Of a stretch of DNA of 64,000 nucleotides, positions 53,967 to 62,891 are shown one piece after another. This DNA comes from CAVXFB01 sp963760935. Its GTDB lineage: Bacteria > Planctomycetota > Planctomycetia > Pirellulales > Thermoguttaceae. A model generated the notes under the pieces. It had not been told where the DNA came from. It was given only the letters and a program-made list of their open reading frames with translations, and did no database searches. Made by a program: the position numbers and the translations under genes. Position 1 is the first letter of the stretch. The number at the start of each line of letters is the position of its first letter. The DNA lies in assembly GCA_963760935.1 (NCBI GenBank), contig CAVXFB010000003.1:248001-312000 (forward strand), given 5' to 3'.

Positions 53967-55166
53967 ATGAACCGACCAAACCGTCTGGTGCAGAGCGTTA
54001 CAAGATCGCCGTTTCTGTGGGGAGTGCTTGGCTCAGTAGGATTCTATACGCTGATCCATGCCGGGATGCTCGATGTCTTGCCGACCCCGGTGGTGGACTT
54101 GATCAAGCGTTACTTTGCCCACCATCCGGTTGAGTACATGGAAACGGTGATGTTTGCCGTCGGCCTGGCTGCGCTGGTGTTGAAGGGGTTCAACATTGTA
54201 GCGCAACGTGCGGGCTTGCGCCACCCACCGCTTGGTGCAGCGGTGTCCGACCGAACCAATGATTGCGATGCCCTGTTGGCGCGACTTGATAAGCTGCCCG
54301 GTCGGAGGCGGGATGAATACTATGTCGCCCGAGTTCGAGCCGCGTTGGAACACATCCACCGTCGAGGCGCGGCCGACTCGCTGGACGACGAGCTCAAGTA
54401 CCTTTCCGACATGGACGCGTCGCGGCTACAAAGCAGCTATGGCCTGTTCCGCGTGATCGTTTGGGCGATCCCAATCCTCGGATTCCTCGGCACGGTGATC
54501 GGCATCACGATGATGCTCACCGGCGCCGCACAGATGGCCACCGGGTCGGATCCATCGTCGATGTTCAAGATTTTCGAGGGATTGGGCTTGAAGTTTGACA
54601 CAACGGCCCTGGCTCTGACGTTGTCGATGGTCTTGATGTTCATTCATTTCTACGTAGAGCGATCAGAAACTTCGCTCTTAGAGGCGGTGGACGAACGCGT
54701 CCGGCGGGAGTTTGCCGGCCGCTTCCAGGTAATTCCCTCGGGCGGCGATGGTCAGATCATGGCCATCCGCCACGTGGCCGACGTGATGCTTCAAACCAGC
54801 GAAACGCTCCTGCGGCGGCAAGCCGAGCTATGGCAGGCCGCCGTCGATTCGGCCGCCGGGCGCTGGGCAGAAATGGCCGCCGGCGCCAGCGAACAGGTGA
54901 AAACAGCCATGGCATCCGCCGTAGCCGAGTTGGCGCGCCCGGCCGCCGTGCTCGAGCGTGCGGTTGTGGCCGCTGGCGAAATTGCCCGATTAGAGGATGC
55001 TCTGAATCACAATCTGGCGGCCTTGGCGGGGGCGAAGCACTTTGAGCAGACCGTATTGAGCCTGGCGGCGGCGGTCAACATGCTAAGCGCTCGGAGTGTC
55101 GAAACGCCCGGTGCGGCCGAGCCTATTAAGTTGGAAACCAAGCGTCGCACGGCGCAGGCTGCATGA
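53967..55166 (+). CDS. MotA/TolQ/ExbB-type proton channel-like protein
   Basis: 399 residues. Three membrane helices: about 14-34, 52-72 and the conserved pair around VIVWAIPILGFLGTVIGITM and LALTLSMVLMFIHFYVE, with the ExbB/TolQ channel sequence. A long alpha-helical cytoplasmic tail with many Ala/Glu follows. These proteins form proton channels that energise TonB/Tol-like systems together with ExbD/TolR; two candidates for that role follow in the same operon. Overlaps the next gene by four bases. Confidence 0.78.
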   Translation: MNRPNRLVQSVTRSPFLWGVLGSVGFYTLIHAGMLDVLPTPVVDLIKRYFAHHPVEYMETVMFAVGLAALVLKGFNIVAQRAGLRHPPLGAAVSDRTNDCDALLARLDKLPGRRRDEYYVARVRAALEHIHRRGAADSLDDELKYLSDMDASRLQSSYGLFRVIVWAIPILGFLGTVIGITMMLTGAAQMATGSDPSSMFKIFEGLGLKFDTTALALTLSMVLMFIHFYVERSETSLLEAVDERVRREFAGRFQVIPSGGDGQIMAIRHVADVMLQTSETLLRRQAELWQAAVDSAAGRWAEMAAGASEQVKTAMASAVAELARPAAVLERAVVAAGEIARLEDALNHNLAALAGAKHFEQTVLSLAAAVNMLSARSVETPGAAEPIKLETKRRTAQAA

Positions 55167-57227
55167 AAGCTACCCAGCGGACTTCACGCCGGCATCGGTC
55201 GCAGACTGGCCCCGGCATTTCGTTGTTTCCGTTCCTGGCAGTGCTCATCTGCACGATGGGCGCGCTAGTGCCGCTATTGCTGGCCATTACTCGGACCGCC
55301 CGGCTTCAGGCCGAGGCAGCGGAACTTGCCAAGGCGACCGAACAAGGAACGGAATTGAAGACGCAGCAGGAGGATGTTCGTTGGCGGATTGAGATGCTGA
55401 AAAAGTCGCGGGATCAAAAGCAAACACAACTGGCCGACGCCCGGCTAGAATTGGGGCACATCGAAGACCACTCGCGGCGGCTTCGCAGTCAACTCGCCCA
55501 GTACCAGCGTACCATCACCGACGTCCAGACTGCCAAAAACCTCGATCAAGAGCGGCTTCGCGAATCCCAAACGGAATTGGAGCAAGTGAAGCGGCAGATT
55601 GTCACAGCCCAACAGCAGGTCGCCGACGCCAGCAAGGCAGCCGCTGGCAACAACCGATGCTATGCCGTGATACCTTATGAGGGTCCGAATCAAACGCATC
55701 GCCGGCCAATCTATCTCGAGTGCCGCGCAGACGCCGTCATCTTGCAACCGGAAGGGATAGAACTGACGGAAAGCGATTTTGAAGGACCGCAAGGGCCTGG
55801 CAATCCATTGGCCGCCACACTCCGCGCGGCTCGCGAATACATGCTCGCCAATCGCCAGTTCGATCCGCAAGGCGGCGACCCGTATCCGATGTTGTTGGTC
55901 CGCCCGGAAGGCATCAGCGCCTATTATGCCGCGCGGGCAGCGATGAAGTCTTGGGGGTTTGACTTCGGCTACGAGCTGGTCGATGACGACTGGAAGCTGG
56001 CGTTTCCACCGCCCGATCCAAAATTGGCTGCCGTAGCGCGTCAGGTCGTGGCCTCGGCCCGCGTCAGTCAGGCACGATTGGCCGCCGCCGCGCCCCGGCA
56101 ATATGGCGGCGGAACAATTACAACGTATCGCGCAGCCAACGGTGGCGGATTTATTCGTGAGACGGTGCCCGCAAAGGACGAGGACCGCGGCTACGCCTCG
56201 GCTACGCCTGCCGGGCCTGTTGGTGCAGCCGCTGGATCCGGTGGCGGAACGCCAGCGGCGGGCACCGCCGTAGGCCTGAGATCGGGCTACCCCGGCGACG
56301 GTCGAGCGATGACTGGCGCAGGTGGTGCCGAGTCGCCTTTCGACGGCGGCGGTCCCGCGGCGTCAGGCGTTGGCGGTTCCGATTCACCGTACGTCGGCAG
56401 TGGTCCCGTGCTGTCGGGCGCTGGCGGTGGCAGTTCTCCGTATGGAGCAACCGGAGATCGGCCCGAAACCGGCATGCCGGGCGGAAACTCCGTTGCATCG
56501 GCAATGCCTCCGTGTCCGTACCCTGGCGGGTCGGCGTCTACGGGCAGCAGCGTCTCTAACCCAAACGGCCAATCCGAGACCGTTACACAATCAACTTCGG
56601 GCACGAAGAGTCGCGGAGGACAGTTGAGGGCGAGTGGCACATACAGCGGGTCTGAGGCAGGCTCCAATTCTCTCGCAAATGGAGAGGGAGCAGAGCGGCC
56701 GGACGGATATGTGGTCGGGCAACCAGCGCGCGAGCACGTCGGCATCGAATCAGCCTGCTTCATCCGATACCGCATCGCGCGGACATGTGCTGTTGCCGGG
56801 TGAGTGGCAGCCGGCACCGGAGCGGCCTGTGTCGCGCCATGACGGCAAGGACGATAAGTCGCACACCGCCAAAACAATCATGAGTCTTGCGCAGGAGCGC
56901 GGTGTCGACTGGGGAGTGCGCGAGGCTGCCCATGGATCCGTCGGTGTCACTCGTCCAATCCGCGTCGACTGCTATGCCGACCGTCTAATCGTAGTTTCCG
57001 ATCGGGGACCAGCGGCGAACACGGTGATTCCGCTGGGCCCGCGGACCGAGGCATCGATTGATAAGCTGATCTTGGCTGTGTGGGAGCACATGGAGTCATG
57101 GGGTATGGCGGGCAGAGGGATGTACTGGCGTCCGAAGCTGCACGTCTACGTCGCTCCGGACGCAGAGTTCCGTTTCGCCGAATTGAGTGCCTTGTTGGAT
57201 GGCAGCGGGGTATTGATCGAGAGATAG
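55163..57227 (+). CDS. Membrane-anchored coiled-coil protein of the proton-channel operon, frameshifted
   Basis: One N-terminal helix (ISLFPFLAVLICTMGALVPL), a long coiled coil (about 45-170), then a domain with GNNRCYAVIPYEGPNQTHRR and LVRPEGISAYYAARAAMKSW. A Gly/Ser/Pro-rich linker follows. The first frame ends at 56803, but a C-terminal domain (PIRVDCYADRLIVVSDRG, then LAVWEHMESWGMAGRGMYW and LHVYVAPDAEFRFAELSALL) continues in another frame to 57227, so a shift near 56700 is likely. By position it plays an ExbD/TolR-like or scaffold part; this is inference. Confidence 0.72.
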
Positions 57228-57330
57228 TGAAAGCATCGCGAGTTGTATAACGCGCGGCCTGACGACACGTTTAGAACCATTGTTTGACGGATCATCATCC
57301 ATCTAGATATCAACAAGTTTTGCAATCTGT

Positions 57331-58329
57331 ATGCGTCGCCCTACCCCACACTCCGAGCCGATCAACAGCGATTCCTTCCTGGACATCGTGGCTAGCGTCG
57401 TGAGCATCATGATTATCATGGTGGTCATGGAGGGCATGCGAATCAAGAACACTCCGATCAAGCTGTCAGTGCCCGGCAGTCCTGTAGCCGTCGAACTCGA
57501 TAAGGACTTGGCCGCCGAGCAGTCCTTGCGTCGTGACGTGGTAAACGCTGACACAGCGATATGCCAGTTGGAGCAAGAGACGGCCCGCCGCGCCATGCAG
57601 CGTGATGTTGCGGCCACGCTGGTGTCGGCCGTCGAGCATGAGCTTCAGCAACACCGCCAGGAACTCGATGCCTCGAAGCGGACCGACTTTGATGTCGCTC
57701 GCAGTCTTTCGGAGTCGCGATATCAGCTTGAGCAACTCCAACAGCAGCGGCATCAGGTGGAAGACACTCCTTCGCGGCCCGAGGTTGTTGAAAGCTATCC
57801 GACGCCGCTGAGTCATGCCGTTGATGGTCAAGAGGCCCACCTGCTGATTAGCCATGGACGCGTCACGTTTATCCCGCTTGAGCCCCTGTTGAGCGAGTTT
57901 CAGTCGCAGGCCAGACGTCAGGCCGGGCAACTCCGCGACCAACCGGAGCTTACCGACATGGTGGGACCGGTAAACGGCTTCCGCCTCCGCTACACATTGG
58001 AGCGTCACGACGTTGTGCCGGAATCGCCCAGGGAACGAGGCGGTAGTTATGTGCGGCTACAAAGGTGGACATTGATTCCCACCTCGGACGATTTGGGTGA
58101 GCCGGTGCGGTTGGCTCTCGAACATGGCTCGGATTTTCATCAGGCCTTAGCCAAGATCCTACCGGGCCGGGCCACGATTACGATCTGGGTCTATCCGGAC
58201 GGTTTCGCTGCCTTCCGCCAAATCCGCAAGGAACTGTACCAACTGGGCTACACGATCGCCGCTCGGCCCCTGCCCGCCGGCAAACCGATCAGCGGTTCGC
58301 CCGACGGCAGCAAGTCGGCCGCTCAGTGA
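57331..58329 (+). CDS. ExbD/TolR-like membrane-anchored protein
   Basis: 332 residues. A short charged start, then SFLDIVASVVSIMIIMVVME, a single helix with an Asp before it as in ExbD/TolR, a coiled coil (about 70-165) and a periplasmic domain that ends in a basic/Pro tail. The organisation matches the protein upstream. Third gene of the operon; a partner for the MotA/TolQ-like channel is likely but not proved. Confidence 0.65.
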   Translation: MRRPTPHSEPINSDSFLDIVASVVSIMIIMVVMEGMRIKNTPIKLSVPGSPVAVELDKDLAAEQSLRRDVVNADTAICQLEQETARRAMQRDVAATLVSAVEHELQQHRQELDASKRTDFDVARSLSESRYQLEQLQQQRHQVEDTPSRPEVVESYPTPLSHAVDGQEAHLLISHGRVTFIPLEPLLSEFQSQARRQAGQLRDQPELTDMVGPVNGFRLRYTLERHDVVPESPRERGGSYVRLQRWTLIPTSDDLGEPVRLALEHGSDFHQALAKILPGRATITIWVYPDGFAAFRQIRKELYQLGYTIAARPLPAGKPISGSPDGSKSAAQ

Positions 58330-58390
58330 GTCAGGCACACTCCATGTGCCGAAACCCCGGCTACGGCACATGGTGCATGCCTGCTACAAT

Positions 58391-59335
58391 ATGCCGGGAT
58401 ACGCAAAGCACACTGGCTTTGGCTACACTACAACGATCAGCCACTCTCCGTTGTCCACGATCCGCCGACTGCTCGAACTGATTCGGTTCAGCCACACGCT
58501 GTTCGCGCTGCCGTTTGCGCTGTTAGCGGCAGCGATGGCCTGGTCGGCCAATGCGCGAGCGAACCCGCCCATTCCATTCCGCTGGCAAGACCTGCTGGGC
58601 ATTCTAGTTTGCATGGTGACAGCCCGCAGTGCCGCGATGGCATTCAACCGATTAGTCGACCAACGTCTCGACCGGCTCAATCCGCGCACGCAGAGTCGGC
58701 ATCTGCCGACAGGGCTGTTGAGTGTCGGGAGCGTGGTTATCTTCACAGCGGCATGCTCGCTAGGCTTTGTCGCGGGCACGCTGTTGTTTCTGCCGCGGAA
58801 TCCAATTCCGCTCGACGCATCGCTGCCCGTGTTGGCCTTTTTGTTTGGGTATAGTTATGCCAAGCGGTTTACCGCTCTGTCACACTTCTGGCTGGGAGCC
58901 GCCTTGATGTTAGCGCCGCTGGCGGCCTGGGTGGCGATCCGCGCAGATCTCGCGTGGCCGCCGATCTTGTTGGCCGTTGCGGTCCTGCTGTGGGTGGCAG
59001 GCTTCGACATCATATACGCCTGTCAGGACTACGAGTTCGACGTAACGATGCGACTGCGGAGCGTGCCCGCTCGATTTGGCATTGCTACGGCTCTGCGGCT
59101 TGCCGCCGTGTGCCACTTTGGCATGGTAGCCCTACTGCTGCTAATGCCGTTGGTGTACGATGCTTTTGATGGAATATATCTGGCCGGTGTGGCGGCTATC
59201 GGCGGGCTGCTAATGTACGAGCATTGTCTTGTGCGGCCGGACGACTTGCGCCGGGTGAATCAGGCATTCTTCCACGTCAACGCAGTGGTCAGTATCGGGC
59301 TATTCCTTGTGGGCCTTATCGACTTGTTGTATTAG
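58391..59335 (+). CDS. UbiA-family prenyltransferase (menaquinone-type)
   Basis: From ATG 58391 (58346 alternative) about 314 residues with eight or nine membrane helices. The first Asp-rich motif is NRLVDQRLDRLNPRTQSRHL, the second DIIYACQDYEFD. UbiA enzymes attach a polyprenyl chain to an aromatic acid. It is nine bases before mqnE, so it probably serves the futalosine menaquinone route as the MqnP-type prenyltransferase (inference). Confidence 0.8.
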   Translation: MPGYAKHTGFGYTTTISHSPLSTIRRLLELIRFSHTLFALPFALLAAAMAWSANARANPPIPFRWQDLLGILVCMVTARSAAMAFNRLVDQRLDRLNPRTQSRHLPTGLLSVGSVVIFTAACSLGFVAGTLLFLPRNPIPLDASLPVLAFLFGYSYAKRFTALSHFWLGAALMLAPLAAWVAIRADLAWPPILLAVAVLLWVAGFDIIYACQDYEFDVTMRLRSVPARFGIATALRLAAVCHFGMVALLLLMPLVYDAFDGIYLAGVAAIGGLLMYEHCLVRPDDLRRVNQAFFHVNAVVSIGLFLVGLIDLLY

Positions 59336-59344
59336 GCGTTAATC

Positions 59345-60457
59345 GTGTCGCAGCCGGTACTCAGGGATATACGAGCGAAGGTCGAGGCTGATGAACGCCT
59401 ATCGGCGGCCGACGGCGCGGTGCTCTTATCATCCGAAGTTGATCTGCACGAACTGGGCGAGTTGGCCGACATCGTCCGACACCGCAAGAACGACAATAAA
59501 GCCTACTACAACCTCAATCTGCATCTGAATCCGACAAACGTTTGCATTTTCCGTTGCGACTTTTGTGCCTACAGTTGTGACTCGGATGATCCGAAGGCGT
59601 TCGTAATGTCAGATGCCGAGATGTTGGCCCGAGCCAAAGAGGCCGCGGACGCCGGCTGCTCCGAGTTGCACATCGTCGGCGGGGTCCATCCGGAAAAGCC
59701 GTTCGAGTGGTACGTGAACATCATTCGCGATATACACGCGGCCTTTCCGCGGCTACACCTGAAAGCGTGGACCGCTGTCGAGATCGATCACTTCGCCCAG
59801 GTGAGTGGGCAGTCTGTGCAATCTGTGCTCGATGAATTGGTCGCGGCCGGATTGGGGAGCATGCCCGGCGGGGGCGCGGAAATCTTTGCGCCGCGTGTCC
59901 GCAGGTCGATATGTCCGCGCAAAGCCGATGCACGCACATGGCTAGACGTTCATCGCACCGCGCATCGATTGGGGCTCCGCACGAATGCCTCGATGCTCTA
60001 TGGCCACGTTGAGACCGTGGAGGATCGCATCGATCATCTTGTCCAGTTGCGGACCCTCCAGGACGCCACGGGCGGTTTCCAAGCCTTCGTCCCGCTGGCG
60101 TTTCATCCCCTAAATACCTCCATGTCGCATCTCGATCGTGTCTCGGCACTGGAGGATCTGCGAGTCATCGCCGTTAGCCGGCTAATGCTCGATAATTTTG
60201 CCCACATCAAAGCATATTGGGTTTCGCTGGGTGCAGGAACGGCACAAGTCGCTCTTGGATATGGCGCCGACGACCTCGATGGCACGGTGCGCCATGAGCA
60301 GATCCACCACGACGCGGGCGCATCCTCGCCACAAGCCCTGACCATCGGGAAACTGCGGGCGATGATCGTCGAAGCCGGTCGCGAGCCGGTCGAGCGCGAT
60401 TCGACGTACCGCCCTGTGGTACGCGACGAACAGGGTATCAACTGGAAAACCGTTTAG
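59345..60457 (+). CDS. mqnE: Aminofutalosine synthase MqnE
   Basis: 370 residues. The radical SAM cluster is C67-x3-C71-x2-C74 (CIFRCDFCAY). Further motifs: LHIVGGVHPEKPFEWYVNII, MPGGGAEIFAPRVRRSICP, RTNASMLYGHVE and HIKAYWVSLGAGTAQVALGY, all typical of MqnE. It catalyses the radical step forming aminofutalosine from a dehydro-chorismate derivative and SAM, early in the futalosine pathway of menaquinone. Full length and intact. Confidence 0.92.
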   Translation: MSQPVLRDIRAKVEADERLSAADGAVLLSSEVDLHELGELADIVRHRKNDNKAYYNLNLHLNPTNVCIFRCDFCAYSCDSDDPKAFVMSDAEMLARAKEAADAGCSELHIVGGVHPEKPFEWYVNIIRDIHAAFPRLHLKAWTAVEIDHFAQVSGQSVQSVLDELVAAGLGSMPGGGAEIFAPRVRRSICPRKADARTWLDVHRTAHRLGLRTNASMLYGHVETVEDRIDHLVQLRTLQDATGGFQAFVPLAFHPLNTSMSHLDRVSALEDLRVIAVSRLMLDNFAHIKAYWVSLGAGTAQVALGYGADDLDGTVRHEQIHHDAGASSPQALTIGKLRAMIVEAGREPVERDSTYRPVVRDEQGINWKTV

Positions 60458-60484
60458 GGGCCGGCCTCAACGCCGGTGACATCG

Positions 60485-61579
60485 ATGCGATACGCGGTAA
60501 TAATTGCCGGCGGTTCCGGTACGCGCCTTTGGCCAATGAGTCGAGCCGCTCTGCCAAAGCAACTCATTCCGTTCATCGGCGGTCGCAGCCTACTGGAAAT
60601 CGCCTTCCAGCGCCTTGATGGATTCTTGCCGCCAGAACAGCGATTCGTGTGCGCAGGGCAAACGCACGAAGACGCGATTCGACGGGCCTTACCGCGACTC
60701 GGACGCGCGCAATTCCTCGGCGAGCCATGTGGCCGTGATACGCTGAATGCGGTGGGACTGAGCGCCGCGGTGCTTCTGCGCCGCGATCGTGATGCAACGA
60801 TTGCCACATTTACGGCCGACCACATCATCGAGCCAGTTGATCAGTTCCAAAAGATTGTCGGCGCCGGATGTTCTTTGGCCGAGCGGCAGGCCGATACGCT
60901 GATCACGTTTGGCATCGCTCCCACGGCCGCCGCAACCGGCTACGGTTACCTCGAGCTCGGCGAGCCGATCGCCGGCGGCGCCCGGCGGTTGCACCAGTTT
61001 TGCGAGAAGCCAGACCTGGACACCGCGCGTCAATACGTTCAAGCGGGCGGGGACAAGTTCCTGTGGAACAGCGGGATGTTCGTCTGGCGGGCCGAAACAC
61101 TTCTGGAATGCATCCGCCGCTACGAGCCGCAGAACCACGCCGACTTGATGCGGATCGCCGATGCCTGGGACACGCCGCGCCGCCAAGCCGTTCTCGACGA
61201 CGTGTATCCGACGTTGAAAAAGATCAGCGTTGATTTTGCCGTGATGGAGCCGGCCTCGCGAGATTCGTCCGTCACGGTTGCGGCCATTCCCATGCAGTTG
61301 CGATGGTTAGACGTTGGTTCTTGGCCCTCTTTTGCCGAGACGTGCCCTCGCGATGCGCAGGGCAATGCATTGGCCGCCGAGCACGCGCTGCTGCTCGATA
61401 CACATCGGACACTTGTGGCCTCCAGCGATCCGTCACATTTGATTGCCACGATCGGTTGCGACGGTCTGATCGTCGTCCACACAACCGACGCTACGTTGGT
61501 CTGCCGCGCCGATTCGGCCGAAGCGATCAAAGAATTGCACCGGCAAGTTGCCGAGCGCTGGGGCGGCGATTTGATTTGA
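60485..61579 (+). CDS. manC: Mannose-1-phosphate guanylyltransferase
   Basis: 364 residues from ATG 60485 (60476 GTG also possible). The N-terminal nucleotide-binding GGSGTRLWPMSR is followed by LPKQLIPF, FCEKPDLDTARQYV, FLWNSGMFVW and LDVGSWPSFAET. Makes GDP-mannose from GTP and mannose-1-phosphate. Single-domain type without the isomerase domain. Directly before the convergent GDP-mannose 4,6-dehydratase gene, so the pair feeds GDP-sugar synthesis for surface glycans. Confidence 0.88.
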   Translation: MRYAVIIAGGSGTRLWPMSRAALPKQLIPFIGGRSLLEIAFQRLDGFLPPEQRFVCAGQTHEDAIRRALPRLGRAQFLGEPCGRDTLNAVGLSAAVLLRRDRDATIATFTADHIIEPVDQFQKIVGAGCSLAERQADTLITFGIAPTAAATGYGYLELGEPIAGGARRLHQFCEKPDLDTARQYVQAGGDKFLWNSGMFVWRAETLLECIRRYEPQNHADLMRIADAWDTPRRQAVLDDVYPTLKKISVDFAVMEPASRDSSVTVAAIPMQLRWLDVGSWPSFAETCPRDAQGNALAAEHALLLDTHRTLVASSDPSHLIATIGCDGLIVVHTTDATLVCRADSAEAIKELHRQVAERWGGDLI

Positions 61580-61585
61580 AACGGC

Positions 61586-62578
61586 CTAGCCGTCCGTGCG
61601 ATGCTCGTCGGCCAACTCGTGCCGTACGCGCTCCAGGTCGGCGTCCACCATCATGCGAATCAGTTCGGCGAACGAAACCGTGGGCTCCCAACCGAGGATA
61701 CGCCGGGCCTTGCTGGCATCGCCGCGAAGCGTATTGATCTCGGCGGGGCGAAATAGCTTCGGATCGCTGACCACGTATTCGTGCCAGTCCAAACCGACGT
61801 GGTTGAATGCCAACTCCACCAATTCTCGCACCGAATGCTTCACGCCGGTGGCTACAACAAAGTCGTCGGGCTGATCTTGCTGCAACATGCGCCATGCCGC
61901 TTGTATGTAATCGCCGGCGAAGCCCCAGTCACGCATAGCTTCGAGATTGCCCAAGACTAGCTTGTCCTGCACGCCAAGCTTAATCCGGGCCACGCCATCA
62001 GAAATCTTGCGGCTGACAAACTCCTTGCCTCGCAGCGGTGATTCGTGATTGAACAAGATGCCCGAGCAGGCAAAGATATCGTAGCTCTCACGGTAGTTCA
62101 CCGTAATCCAATGCCCGTATACTTTTGCCACGCCGTAAGGGCTCCGCGGCCAAAACGGCGATTGCTCGTTTTGCGGCTCCTGTTGCACCTTGCCGAACAT
62201 CTCACTGCTACTGGCCTGATAGAAGCGGATGGTCGGATCGACTAGCCGCACCGCCTCCAGCATCCGAGTGACGCCCAACGCTGTGAACTCGCCAGTCAGC
62301 AAGGGCTGCGACCAACTGGTGGGCACGAAACTCTGGGCGGCAAAGTTGTAGACCTCGTGCGGGCGGACTTCTTGGATAATGGTGATAATCGACAACTGGT
62401 CGAGTAAGTCGGCCTGATGGAGTTGGAGACGCCCATGGAGGCGGCCGATGCGCTCGAAATTTTCGGTGCTGGCCCGGCGGACCATGCCGTGGACTTCATA
62501 GCCCCGTTCGAGTAGGAATTCGGCCAAATACGAACCGTCCTGCCCGGTAATGCCGGTAATCAACGCCTTGCGACTCAT
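61586..62578 (-). CDS. gmd: GDP-mannose 4,6-dehydratase
   Basis: 330 residues from ATG 62578 (MSRKALITGITGQDGSYLAE, with the Gly-x-x-Gly-x-Asp-Gly NADP-binding motif). Catalytic residues: SSSEMFG near 123-129 and Y148-x3-K152 in YGVAKVYG. Converts GDP-mannose to GDP-4-keto-6-deoxymannose, the route to GDP-fucose or GDP-rhamnose. Convergent with manC, seven bases apart. Confidence 0.92.
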   Translation of the reverse strand: MSRKALITGITGQDGSYLAEFLLERGYEVHGMVRRASTENFERIGRLHGRLQLHQADLLDQLSIITIIQEVRPHEVYNFAAQSFVPTSWSQPLLTGEFTALGVTRMLEAVRLVDPTIRFYQASSSEMFGKVQQEPQNEQSPFWPRSPYGVAKVYGHWITVNYRESYDIFACSGILFNHESPLRGKEFVSRKISDGVARIKLGVQDKLVLGNLEAMRDWGFAGDYIQAAWRMLQQDQPDDFVVATGVKHSVRELVELAFNHVGLDWHEYVVSDPKLFRPAEINTLRGDASKARRILGWEPTVSFAELIRMMVDADLERVRHELADEHRTDG

Positions 62579-62891
62579 ACCAACCTCGCGTTCCAGCAAT
62601 TTATGCCCATGCCGAGTTTAGTCGCGGTCTGGGACGACTGCAACGGCATCACGGCTCGCACACCGATCTGGTGGCGCAAGGCATTTTTCACGTACACAGC
62701 CCCCAAAGGAGCGGGATGCTTGACGGTGAAGCGACATTTTACACCGAATAGACAAAGTCCAGGCACACAACGGTCGATTATTTCGACGACGCGCATCCGG
62801 CAAAGTCGGCGGAAATGCGCAACTCGCCCCATCCTGCCGATCTTGTCACGACAGATTTACGGCGTGCTGCTACGTCAGGCGATCGACAATC
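62579..62891. other. Divergent intergenic region between gmd and the export gene
   Basis: About 310 bases carrying the promoters of both genes. I see no strong hairpin or riboswitch-like structure, and no clear Shine-Dalgarno before ATG 62892. Confidence 0.4.
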
